Assembly: GCA_964468375.1 (NCBI GenBank) | Contig: CAYXUW010000119.1 | Coordinates: forward strand, 1 to 6,105 | DNA from: CAYXUW01 sp964468375 | GTDB taxonomy: Bacteria > Planctomycetota > Phycisphaerae > Sedimentisphaerales > Anaerobacaceae | Direction: 5' to 3' | Length of the DNA: 6,105 nt | Shown: positions 1-6,105 of the stretch, in pieces | Numbering within the stretch: the first letter of the stretch is position 1 | Layout of the letters: every line of letters begins with the position of its first letter | Notes under the pieces: generated by a model | Database searches by the model: none | Seen by the model: the letters and a program-made list of their open reading frames with translations, nothing else | What the model was told of the DNA's origin: nothing | Made by a program: the position numbers and the translations under genes

Positions 1-135
1 TTTATGTCCTCGCTTGAAATATAACACCTTGTTCCTTTTGACCTTAAGAAACTTTATTCCTCAAAGACAGATACTTTACAACCTTATTACCCCCGTATTC
101 AAGTCTTTTCACTCGCCTTGATTGCTGCGGCTGCA
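1..135. other. AT-rich stretch downstream of the HEAT-repeat gene, no supported gene
   Basis: This short stretch lies 3' of the minus-strand HEAT-repeat gene and reaches the window edge. It is pyrimidine-rich on the plus strand. I find no convincing rho-independent terminator for the HEAT gene: the best minus-strand hairpin is a 5-bp TCAAG/CTTGA stem around 100-125 without a U tract. A minus-strand GTG at 27-25 lies about five bases after an AAGGA and opens a frame that runs off the left edge, but only nine codons are visible, too few to call a gene. Confidence 0.4.
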
Positions 136-2196
136 TTAGTTAATCCGGTTTAGCAATTGCTGGATTTGCTGTTTTAGGGCGTCACTGTCAGTGGCGGTGA
201 GGGCTTTTTCGAGAGCGGCTTTTGTTTTTTCGGGATGGTCTTTAGCTGTCGCTTCTGCGATTTTGACGACGGCGGCGACGGCCTCCTGTTTCAAATCTTC
301 CTTATCCAGACGATCAACAGCCATCTGCAGAGCTTCGGGCGAGGGGACTTTGGCCAGTGCGGAGAGAATCATTTTCTTCTCGCCCGGGGCGGCGGCGAGG
401 TCCATCGCGTGGCCGAACATATCGATTTTTTCTTTTATTGGCCGGCCGTCGTCGAGGCCCGCCATACGGACATAGCCGCGAAGGGCAAGCACTCTGCAAA
501 TTTCGTTTTTGGGGGTTATTGCTATTTTGAGCAGGTCGTCGGCGGGCGCAGCGTCAGGCCATTTGCTTAAGGCACGAACGGCTTCGGTATGGATCTTTTT
601 GTTTTTTTCCCTAAGGGCGACGCGAAGTCCGCCGAGTGAACGCCGGTCGCCTATATCGCCGAGTACCCTCAGCAGGGCGCAGCAGATATTGGGGTCATCG
701 GCGGGAATAAACGCATCCTGAACGATCATCGCGGGAGCGCTTCCGTCGGTTCTGCGGGCGACGGCAGAGACAGTCTTCTCGGCTTCCACCAGTTCATCGG
801 AGTTTTTGGTGTTTGTCAGAATATCGACGAGGTCTTTCAAATGTTTCGCCTCGGCGAGGCTTTTTAAGACTTTTAGTGATTCTATCCTCACGTCGATATC
901 GGGGTCTCGTGCGGTTTCAAGCAGTATCGGCAGGGAGTCGGTCATATTGCGCTCGCCAAGCGTTTTAATCAGCTCGACTTTGAGCTTGGAATTGGAGCGA
1001 GGAATCTGTTGGATGATTTTTTCATTAACGCCGGGCGCATTTAAGAGGTATAGACTTTCACGGGCGGCCTGCTGCTCGAGGCCGTTCGAGTCGGCTGCGG
1101 TCTGGGCTAGCAGCAGGACGGTCGAGGCATCGCCCGCCGAGGCGAGGGCTTTTAAGGCTGCTACCCGAACAGTCCGGTCTTCAGATTTGACGGCGTTGGT
1201 AATCACGGGTAGGGCGGCGATGTCTTTGCTTTCAGCCAGCGCTGAGAGCAATTGAATCTGCGCATCGGTTGAGAGATTCGGCATTTGTTCAGTTGCGGAA
1301 TCGGTCGCTTCGGGCATCTTCGTTATAAGCCGGATTGCTGCGGCCTGCAGGGTCGGGTCGCCGCTTTTGATTGCACCAGTGATGCATTCAGGCGCATCCT
1401 GCGGAGCTGTTTCAACTATGCCGGTTAATGCGGCGGAGCGAACCAGCGCAGATTCGGCGGGGTCGTATAATTTTTTATAAATCCTTGCAGCGGCTTTTTT
1501 ATTTCCCGAGACCGTGAGGTTATATGCGCAGTCCAGGCAGGCATCGGCCAATGCGGCACGGCGATTGCCGGTAGTCCGATCCAACGCATCACAGAGCCGG
1601 TCGGCGGCGGCGAGGTCTGCGATTTTACCGAGCGCCGTTGCGGCCGAATTCGCAATTTGCTCGTCGGAGCTGCCTAACAGCTTGCCCAGCGGCGCTGCCG
1701 CCGCTTTGCTTTCGCGTCGACCAAGCGAGTTAATTATGCCGATTTTTATTCTGCCGCTGGTTTTGTCCAGAGCTTTGCACATCGCATCGTCGGCCGCTTC
1801 GCCGGGTATTCGCTCGAGGGCATAGAGTGCCATCTCGGAAATTTCCGGTTGAGTCAGCATCTCAGCGAGGGTGGGCACGGCTTCTTCGGTGCCGATTACG
1901 CTTAGCTGCCTGCAGATGAATTTTTTGCTGTCTGCGGTGGCGTCGGAGCGGAGAAATTTCAGGAACTGGCCCTGGAGCTGTTCGGCAAGCTCGGGCGCAC
2001 CGTGCGAGCGGCGGACGGTTTCTTCGAGTTTGATGAGATTTTCCCTGCTTTGGCCTTCTTCGTATGTGGCGATTTTCTTTAGCATCTCGTCAGCCGATGA
2101 AGCAGAATCATCCATTTTCATCACTGCCCGCCCAAGCGGGGCAAGACAGAAAAGTATAAGTAACGCTGCTGCCGAAAGTTTGGTGCGGCGGTTCAT
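136..2196 (-). CDS. Secreted HEAT-repeat protein of unknown function
   Basis: This encodes 686 residues. The N-terminus has a basic start (NRRTK), a hydrophobic core at about residues 8-20 and a plausible signal peptidase I site after GRA (24/25), so the mature protein is probably periplasmic or envelope-exposed. Cys17 does not sit in a proper lipobox. The rest is a nearly continuous alpha-solenoid of HEAT/PBS-lyase-type helix pairs with Ala/Leu-rich helices and the usual D-x-x-V-R-x-x-A pattern. Clear units lie near residues 86-130, 147-195, 310-355, 403-455 and 502-545, and a conserved-looking C-terminal block spans about 565-680. No enzymatic domain is visible. In planctomycete-like genomes such solenoids occur alone or fused to DUF1080-type (3-keto-disaccharide hydrolase) domains, and no such fusion is present here. 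The start at 2196 is preferred over an in-frame ATG at 2313 because it has AAGGAG five bases upstream and begins a signal peptide, and because 2313 falls inside the predicted promoter. A scaffold or binding role is inference only. Confidence 0.9.
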   Translation of the reverse strand: MNRRTKLSAAALLILFCLAPLGRAVMKMDDSASSADEMLKKIATYEEGQSRENLIKLEETVRRSHGAPELAEQLQGQFLKFLRSDATADSKKFICRQLSVIGTEEAVPTLAEMLTQPEISEMALYALERIPGEAADDAMCKALDKTSGRIKIGIINSLGRRESKAAAAPLGKLLGSSDEQIANSAATALGKIADLAAADRLCDALDRTTGNRRAALADACLDCAYNLTVSGNKKAAARIYKKLYDPAESALVRSAALTGIVETAPQDAPECITGAIKSGDPTLQAAAIRLITKMPEATDSATEQMPNLSTDAQIQLLSALAESKDIAALPVITNAVKSEDRTVRVAALKALASAGDASTVLLLAQTAADSNGLEQQAARESLYLLNAPGVNEKIIQQIPRSNSKLKVELIKTLGERNMTDSLPILLETARDPDIDVRIESLKVLKSLAEAKHLKDLVDILTNTKNSDELVEAEKTVSAVARRTDGSAPAMIVQDAFIPADDPNICCALLRVLGDIGDRRSLGGLRVALREKNKKIHTEAVRALSKWPDAAPADDLLKIAITPKNEICRVLALRGYVRMAGLDDGRPIKEKIDMFGHAMDLAAAPGEKKMILSALAKVPSPEALQMAVDRLDKEDLKQEAVAAVVKIAEATAKDHPEKTKAALEKALTATDSDALKQQIQQLLNRIN

Positions 2197-2201
2197 AATT
2201 T

Positions 2202-2207
2202 CTCCTT
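2202..2207 (-). promoter_or_regulatory. Ribosome binding site of the HEAT-repeat gene (decides the start)
   Basis: On the minus strand AAGGAG lies five bases before the ATG at 2196-2194. It is a full Shine-Dalgarno match at a suitable distance. It selects this start over the in-frame ATG 39 codons upstream, whose product would have no signal peptide at its N-terminus. Confidence 0.85.
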
Positions 2208-2214
2208 CTTTGCC

Positions 2215-2243
2215 TTTACAAGCCCGGCATACACGCTTAAAAT
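2215..2243 (+). promoter_or_regulatory. Predicted sigma70-type promoter for hisA
   Basis: A -35 TTTACA (2215-2220, five of six consensus bases) is followed by a 17-base spacer and a -10 TAAAAT (2238-2243, five of six). Transcription would start near 2250 and leave a leader of about 115 bases before hisA. The element lies within the predicted 5' leader of the oppositely transcribed HEAT gene. It was found by eye and no start site has been measured. Confidence 0.5.
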
Positions 2244-2284
2244 TTAGCCGAAAGCTCATCCGTGCCGTCTGGATTTGTGTGTTT

Positions 2285-2313
2285 AATATAGGTTTTGAGA
2301 GCGCTGATGTCAA
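2285..2313 (-). promoter_or_regulatory. Predicted sigma70-type promoter for the HEAT-repeat gene
   Basis: Read on the minus strand, a perfect -35 TTGACA (2313-2308) is followed by exactly 17 bases and a -10 TATATT (2290-2285, five of six consensus bases). The expected start is near 2278, giving a leader of about 80 bases before the ATG at 2196. It is the best promoter match I found in the window. It points towards the hisA promoter, so the two face each other. Confidence 0.65.
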
Positions 2314-2365
2314 GGCCGCATCGTCAGTGCTGCAAGCGGGTGTGAGAGATTTTAAGGGCTTAAAA

Positions 2366-3079
2366 ATGTATATAATACCGGCGATTGACCTGCGGGACGG
2401 TAAATGCGTCAGACTTATTCAAGGGGATTACGACCGGCAGATAGACTATCACAACGACCCCGTCAGACAGATGAACGAGTTCAGCTCGGCCGGCGCACAG
2501 TGGCTGCATATTGTGGATTTGGACGGAGCCAAGCAGGGCAAGCCCGTCAATACCGATACGATATCAGTCTTAGCGGCTTTGGGGCAGCTCAAAATCGAGG
2601 TCGGCGGAGGACTTCGCGACGAGACATCAATAAAACAACTGCTCGATATAGGTGTAGAGCGGGTGATAATAGGGACTAAAGCCGTAAGCGACTTTGCGTG
2701 GTTCAGTGAAATGACTGAGAAATTCAGCGGCAAGATTATGCTCGGGCTCGATGCGCGCGGTGATGAGGTGGCCACCGACGGCTGGATGAAAAGCACTTCC
2801 GAATCCCTGCTGGAGTTCGCGGCCAAAGCAGCGAAGCTGCCTCTGGCGGCAATAATATATACCGACATTGCCAGAGACGGTATGATGGAAGGGCCGAACC
2901 TCGAACAAACAAAGCAGCTGGTCGAGCAAGTGTCGGCACCAGTTATTGCTGCGGGCGGCGTGAGAGAGCAGGCCGATATAAAGAGGCTGGCAGAGACAAG
3001 GGTCGAGGCGGTAATAATCGGCAGGGCTTTATACGAGGGCACAATCAGCTTGGCGGAGGCAATCGAGGCGGCAAAATAA
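2366..3079 (+). CDS. hisA: HisA, phosphoribosylformimino-5-aminoimidazole carboxamide ribotide isomerase
   Basis: This 237-residue protein has the normal HisA length. It catalyses the Amadori-type isomerisation of ProFAR to PRFAR, the fourth step of histidine synthesis, in the cytoplasm. The (beta/alpha)8-barrel landmarks are all present: IPAIDLRDGKCVRL at the N-terminus with the catalytic Asp8, HIVDLDGA (48-55), the first phosphate loop VGGGLR (79-84), GLDARG (127-132) with the second catalytic Asp129, IYTDIARDGM (164-173), the second phosphate loop AAGGVR (195-200) and IIGRALYEG (217-225). HisA rather than HisF is indicated by the DGW after strand 5 and the YTDI..DGM motif. The ATG at 2366 has AAGGG seven bases upstream. 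The frame stays open further upstream to 1871, but that part is antisense to the HEAT gene and resembles no HisA. No other his gene is in the window, so the gene is apart from any his operon here. No terminator is visible after it. Confidence 0.96.
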   Translation: MYIIPAIDLRDGKCVRLIQGDYDRQIDYHNDPVRQMNEFSSAGAQWLHIVDLDGAKQGKPVNTDTISVLAALGQLKIEVGGGLRDETSIKQLLDIGVERVIIGTKAVSDFAWFSEMTEKFSGKIMLGLDARGDEVATDGWMKSTSESLLEFAAKAAKLPLAAIIYTDIARDGMMEGPNLEQTKQLVEQVSAPVIAAGGVREQADIKRLAETRVEAVIIGRALYEGTISLAEAIEAAK

Positions 3080-3129
3080 TTATCAATCGTTCCGCACATT
3101 ACCGCTGCGCCGGGTTTATAGAAAATATG

Positions 3130-3158
3130 TTGCGTTATGCCCCTATTTACTATATATA
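3130..3158 (+). promoter_or_regulatory. Weak candidate promoter for the xylan operon
   Basis: The 192-base gap between hisA and the transporter gene must hold the operon promoter unless hisA reads through. The best candidate by eye is TTGCGT (3130-3135, only three of six -35 bases), 17 bases, then TATATA (3153-3158) inside an alternating TA run. This would leave a leader of about 105 bases. A near-palindrome, AATA-GCGT-TATT (3204-3215), lies downstream and could be an operator, but it is short. No recognised catabolite or xylose-regulator box was seen. Confidence 0.25.
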
Positions 3159-3271
3159 TCAGGCACATTTTAAAAAAGAGCTCTATGTTATTATTTGGCT
3201 GGAAATAGCGTTATTCAAGGTGGAAACTGCCCTGCGGCGGTAAACTGTATTAATAAGGAAAGGAACAATTT

Positions 3272-4690
3272 ATGCAGAACGGAATTCAAAAGCTCTCCTT
3301 AACAGAGAAAATCGGTTACAGCTTAGGCGATTTCGCATCGAACATATTTTTTCAAACCTTTATTTTGTTTATCACCATCTTTTACACGGATGTTTTCGGC
3401 CTGTCTACAGCAGCCATAGGTCTGATGTTTTTAATTACTAAAATATGGGATGCCGTTAACGACCCGATGATGGGTATGATTGCAGACCGCACTAACACTC
3501 GATGGGGAAAATTTCGACCCTTCCTAATCTGGTTTGCAATACCGTTCGGCATACTGGGCGTATTGACTTTCACAACTCCTAACTTCAGTATAACCGGCAG
3601 ACTCATATACGCTTACATCACCTATACCTTACTGATGATGGCCTATACGATTGTTAATGTGCCGTACTCGGCGCTAATGGGTGTTATGACGCCGAATTCC
3701 AATGAGCGAACCATCCTCTCCACATTCCGGTTTTTTGCGGCATTCTCAGCGGCTCTACTCGTTCAATACTCCGTTTTGAGGCTGGTCGATGTATTCGGAA
3801 AAGATAACCCTGCTGTTGGGTGGCAGTGGGCTATGGGAATCCTGTCTACGCTGGCGGTCATTTTGCTCTTCATCACCTTCTTTACGACCAAAGAACGTGT
3901 TCATCCTCCGAAAGACCAGAAAACTTCATTCAGGCAAGACATTGCTGACTTATTTACCAATAGACCGTGGGTGTTAATCGGCAGTGCAACGATTTTTCAG
4001 CTCATTTACATTGTTATGCGCAACGGTGCCATCATATACTACTTCACGTATTTTGTAAAAGACCAAGAGGTACTGTTTTTCGGCAAATTATCATTGACGA
4101 AGCTGGTATCCACATTTATGATTGCCGGGACCGTTGCGATGCTTCTTGGAGTCTTATTAACGAGTCGCATTAGTAAAATACTTGGCAAATCAACCGCCTA
4201 TACTATCTTCTTGGGTCTTGCCGGTATATCCTCGGCTGCTTTCTTTTTCTTAAAACCTGCGAATACCACTATCATGTTTATCCTTCAGTTGATCACATCA
4301 TTTTCCGTCGGTCCCGTGTCGGTATTGCAGTGGGCAATCTATACGGATACAGCGGATTACGGGGAGTGGAAGAAAGGACGCCGCGCTACGGGACTGATAA
4401 TGTCTGCATCCCTGTTTGCGCTTAAGCTCGGCATCGCATTAGGCGTTTCTGCTCTGGCGTGGATTCTCGGCGCATACGGTTATCAGGCCAATGTAGAGCA
4501 GACCGAAAAAGGGCTGCTCGGCATACGCATGGTTATGAGTATTTACCCCGCCATTTTCGCTCTGATCGGTATGGTATTTATGTGCTTCTATCCGTTGAAT
4601 AAAAAGCTGATGCACCAGGTCGAGACCGAATTGATTGAGCGCCGAAAGGTAGCGGAAAGCGGCCAGGTCTCTGGAGGAACAGGGTTATGA
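3272..4690 (+). CDS. GPH-family sugar:cation symporter (MelB/XylP type), probable xylose or xylo-oligosaccharide importer
   Basis: This 472-residue inner-membrane protein has about 12 hydrophobic segments of the major-facilitator type and the hallmarks of the glycoside-pentoside-hexuronide:cation symporters. These are EKIGYSLGDFASN (12-24), YTDVFGLS (38-45), IWDAVNDPMMG (58-68) followed by RWGKFRP (77-83), and YTDTADYGEWKKGRR (357-371). Aligned to remembered E. coli MelB with a constant N-terminal offset of five, the cation-site pair Asp55/Asp59 corresponds to Asp60/Asp64 and Lys377 to Lys385. The helix-12 lead-in (YQANVEQ) also matches. The MelB sugar-binding Asp19 and Asp124 correspond to Asn24 and Asn129, so the substrate should differ from melibiose. 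The specificity is inferred from the following xylanase and GH43 genes. Purine-rich AAGGAAAGGAA lies just upstream of the ATG, so the start is well supported. It is the first gene of the operon, with 49 bases to the GH10 gene. Confidence 0.92.
   Translation: MQNGIQKLSLTEKIGYSLGDFASNIFFQTFILFITIFYTDVFGLSTAAIGLMFLITKIWDAVNDPMMGMIADRTNTRWGKFRPFLIWFAIPFGILGVLTFTTPNFSITGRLIYAYITYTLLMMAYTIVNVPYSALMGVMTPNSNERTILSTFRFFAAFSAALLVQYSVLRLVDVFGKDNPAVGWQWAMGILSTLAVILLFITFFTTKERVHPPKDQKTSFRQDIADLFTNRPWVLIGSATIFQLIYIVMRNGAIIYYFTYFVKDQEVLFFGKLSLTKLVSTFMIAGTVAMLLGVLLTSRISKILGKSTAYTIFLGLAGISSAAFFFLKPANTTIMFILQLITSFSVGPVSVLQWAIYTDTADYGEWKKGRRATGLIMSASLFALKLGIALGVSALAWILGAYGYQANVEQTEKGLLGIRMVMSIYPAIFALIGMVFMCFYPLNKKLMHQVETELIERRKVAESGQVSGGTGL
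4673..4678 (+). promoter_or_regulatory. Strong ribosome binding site inside the transporter 3' end
   Basis: GGAGGA lies within the last codons of the transporter gene, eight bases before an ATG (4687-4689) that overlaps the transporter stop as ATGA. It is a stronger Shine-Dalgarno match than the AAGGG in front of the xylanase GTG. Its position suggests translation is re-initiated here, but the motif could also be chance coding sequence (Ser-Gly-Gly-Thr). Confidence 0.4.
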
Positions 4691-4749
4691 GTTTTTGCCC
4701 GGCAACTTTTGATTTGACTGCTGCAGAAGGGACATATACGTGGAGTTAA
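4687..4749 (+). CDS. Possible 20-codon coupling or leader ORF between transporter and xylanase
   Basis: This ORF starts with an ATG that overlaps the transporter stop (ATGA), is preceded by GGAGGA at eight bases, runs 20 codons through the whole intergenic gap and stops with TAA at 4747-4749. It therefore passes over the GTG start of the xylanase (4740) in another frame and ends 10 bases into that gene. The arrangement would carry ribosomes from the transporter gene to the xylanase start, a known way to couple translation in operons. The peptide resembles nothing I know and has no run of regulatory codons, so any function is likely in the act of translation. It could also be a remnant or chance. 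Confidence 0.3.
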   Translation: MSFCPATFDLTAAEGTYTWS

Positions 4750-5882
4750 AAAGATCGGCGGTAAACATTGTTGTTTGTTTGACTGTTTTGGCAATTGCCG
4801 GTTGCAGCGCTCAGCAGCCTGCGCTGAAAGATTTATATGCGAATGATTTTCTCTTCGGCGGGGCACTTAACGATGATGTAGTAAATGGCAAAGACCCCCA
4901 AGCCGCCGCCATTGCCAGGAGACACTTCAGCACCGTCACCGCTGAAAACACTATGAAATGGGTTCATATTCATCCGGAGCCGAATAGATACGATTTCTCG
5001 GCCTCCGACCGCTTCGTGGAGTTCGGCGAAAAGAACGATATGTTCGTCGTCGGCCATACCCTTATTTGGCACTCGCAAACACCTAAATGGGTTTTCGAGG
5101 ATGAAGAAGGTAACCCGGTAACACGCGAGGCTCTGCTCGCCTATATGAAAGACCACATATCCACCGTTGTCGGCTATTACAAAAGCCGCGTCAAGGGATG
5201 GGATGTTGTTAATGAGATACTCGATGACAATGGCCAACTGCGAAAAACGAAATGGCTGGAAATCATCGGCGAAGATTATATCGCCAAGGCCTTCGAATAT
5301 GCTCACGAAGCTGACCCCGACGCAGAGCTGTATTACAACGATTTCAGTCTCGAACTTCCGGCCAAACGTGACGGCTGCGTCCGCCTCGTCAAAGACCTAA
5401 AGGCAAAAGGTGTTCCCATCCACGGCGTCGGCATACAGGCCCAGGCCTGGAGGCTGCCGCCCGTGCCCCCCGGTTATCCTTCGCTTGAAAATGTTGAGAA
5501 TTTCATCAATGCTGTGGCCGAAACCGGTGTAAAAGTTATGATAACCGAAATGTGCATTGACGTTTTGCCCGCTGCCCTTAACCAAAGGGGCGCGAACATC
5601 GGTTTACATACAGAATTACATAAAAAACTTAATCCTTACACAGACGCTCTGCCCGACGATATGCAGAAAAAGCTCGCCGACCGTTACGCCGAACTGTTCG
5701 CGCTCTACCGCAAACACGCTGAAAAAATCAGCAGGGTAACTCTATGGGGCGTTTATGACAAAACAAGCTGGTTAAACAACTGGCCTGTTAGGGGACGAAC
5801 CAACTATCCGCTTTTGTTCGACCGAAATTATAAACCCAAACCGGCTTTTTACGCCGTTGTTAAAATAGGTCTGAGTAACTAA
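4740..5882 (+). CDS. GH10 endo-1,4-beta-xylanase, lipoprotein
   Basis: This 380-residue single-domain GH10 enzyme should cut beta-1,4 bonds in xylan. It starts at GTG, with AAGGG (4727-4731) eight bases upstream. The first 21 residues are a lipoprotein signal with lipobox IAGC (Cys22), followed by Ser, so outer-membrane anchoring is likely. The GH10 barrel follows: TAENTMKW (67-74), HTLIWHSQTPKW (106-117), WDVVNE (154-159, acid/base Glu159 and Asp155), YYND (198-201), GVGIQ (229-233), ITE (268-270, nucleophile Glu270), and WGVYDKTSWL (336-345) with LLFDRNYKPKPAF near the end. These match the subsite residues of Cellulomonas Cex (His80, Trp84, Asn44, Lys47, Trp273 and Trp281 equivalents). Two exceptions occur: the His after GIQ is Gln235, and the Asp two places after the nucleophile is Cys272. 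No carbohydrate-binding module is present. The gene sits second in the operon, 33 bases before the GH43 gene. Confidence 0.95.
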   Translation: MELKRSAVNIVVCLTVLAIAGCSAQQPALKDLYANDFLFGGALNDDVVNGKDPQAAAIARRHFSTVTAENTMKWVHIHPEPNRYDFSASDRFVEFGEKNDMFVVGHTLIWHSQTPKWVFEDEEGNPVTREALLAYMKDHISTVVGYYKSRVKGWDVVNEILDDNGQLRKTKWLEIIGEDYIAKAFEYAHEADPDAELYYNDFSLELPAKRDGCVRLVKDLKAKGVPIHGVGIQAQAWRLPPVPPGYPSLENVENFINAVAETGVKVMITEMCIDVLPAALNQRGANIGLHTELHKKLNPYTDALPDDMQKKLADRYAELFALYRKHAEKISRVTLWGVYDKTSWLNNWPVRGRTNYPLLFDRNYKPKPAFYAVVKIGLSN

Positions 5883-5915
5883 ATCTTAAATAATAAAAGT
5901 TCAGAGGAAATCAAT

Positions 5916-6105
5916 ATGAGGTCTTTAATAATGACTGCATTAGGACTTGCTTTAGCGGCCGGCTGCTCGCCGCAGCAGGCCGGCATATTTAAAAATCCTG
6001 TTATTCCGGGATTCTCCCCCGACCCGAGCATCTGCCGCGTAGGCGATGACTATTACACGGTGCACAGCACCTTCGAGTATTTCCCCGGCGTTCCGGTTAT
6101 GCACA
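5916..6105 (+). CDS. GH43 beta-xylosidase/arabinofuranosidase lipoprotein, 5' part only
   Basis: Only the first 63 codons are in the window and the gene runs off the right edge. The ATG has GAGGAA six bases upstream. Residues 1-16 form a short lipoprotein signal with LAAGC at the cleavage site (Cys17; Ala at -3 is a slightly relaxed lipobox). The mature part begins with the GH43 N-terminal blade: NPVIPGFSPDPSI (27-39), with Asp36 as the expected catalytic base, then GDDYY (43-47) and STFEYFPGVPV (51-61). The FEYFPGVP form is typical of XynB-like beta-xylosidases (GH43 subfamilies such as 11 or 12), which release xylose from xylo-oligosaccharide ends; arabinofuranosidase activity is also common in the family. 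The lipid anchor implies it works in the envelope beside the GH10 enzyme rather than in the cytoplasm. The general acid and the C-terminal domain are out of view. Confidence 0.9.
   Translation, partial: MRSLIMTALGLALAAGCSPQQAGIFKNPVIPGFSPDPSICRVGDDYYTVHSTFEYFPGVPVMH

Noticed and set aside
2..121. Plus-strand open frame at the left edge that could be the tail of a gene converging on the HEAT gene
   Set aside because: It has only about 39 codons with no recognisable motif in AT-rich sequence, so it cannot be told from chance.
2197..2313. Longer start for the HEAT gene at the ATG at 2313
   Set aside because: It would bury the signal peptide 39 residues in, lacks a good SD, and overlaps the predicted -35 element.
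1871..2365. In-frame upstream extension of the hisA reading frame on the plus strand
   Set aside because: It is antisense to the HEAT gene, has no HisA-like sequence, and the ATG at 2366 with AAGGG upstream gives a normal-length HisA.
3080..3130. Rho-independent terminator after hisA
   Set aside because: No GC-rich stem followed by a T run was found, so read-through into the xylan operon cannot be excluded.
2449..3168. Long minus-strand open frame opposite hisA
   Set aside because: It mirrors the hisA coding frame, its product looks like no known protein, and hisA itself is unmistakable.
3099..3243. Inverted repeat TTACCGCTGC (3099-3108) and GCGGCGGTAA (3234-3243) in the hisA-transporter gap
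   Set aside because: Nine of ten bases pair but the arms are about 125 bases apart and do not extend, so it is neither a terminator nor a convincing operator.
4833..5306. Minus-strand open frame opposite the xylanase gene
   Set aside because: It is a shadow of the GH10 frame, which has full family motifs on the plus strand.

Overview
The window looks like a chromosomal segment of a Gram-negative, polysaccharide-degrading bacterium. Two exported glycoside hydrolases carry lipoprotein (lipobox) signals. A large secreted HEAT-repeat protein has a C-terminal block of a kind I associate with Planctomycetota and other PVC-group genomes. The best guess is a Phycisphaerae-like planctomycete, but this rests on protein flavour only and a Bacteroidota-like or other environmental lineage is not excluded. 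No RNA gene, mobile element, CRISPR array or clear terminator was seen.

Left part (136-3079): a divergent pair. On the minus strand is a 686-residue signal-peptide-bearing HEAT-repeat protein of unknown function. On the plus strand is a stand-alone hisA, encoding the ProFAR isomerase of histidine synthesis. Each has a good sigma70-like promoter in the 169-base gap between them. The two promoters face each other, so the primary transcripts should overlap at their 5' ends and may interfere.

Right part (3272-6105): a compact xylan-utilisation operon on the plus strand, running off the right edge. Its order is a GPH-family (MelB/XylP-type) sugar:cation symporter, a GH10 endo-xylanase lipoprotein, and the start of a GH43 beta-xylosidase or arabinofuranosidase lipoprotein. 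The inferred logic is that the lipid-anchored xylanase cuts xylan at the cell envelope, the GH43 enzyme trims the oligosaccharides or their side chains, and the symporter imports xylose or xylo-oligosaccharides across the inner membrane. No SusC/SusD-type genes or regulator are visible within the window.

Three details stand out. The GH10 enzyme keeps both catalytic glutamates and the subsite residues, but has lost both the conserved histidine and the conserved aspartate that normally form a hydrogen-bonded network with the nucleophile (Gln235 and Cys272 instead). A 20-codon ORF with a strong ribosome binding site overlaps the transporter stop (ATGA) and the GTG start of the xylanase, which suggests translational coupling. 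The facing promoters between hisA and the HEAT gene are the third.
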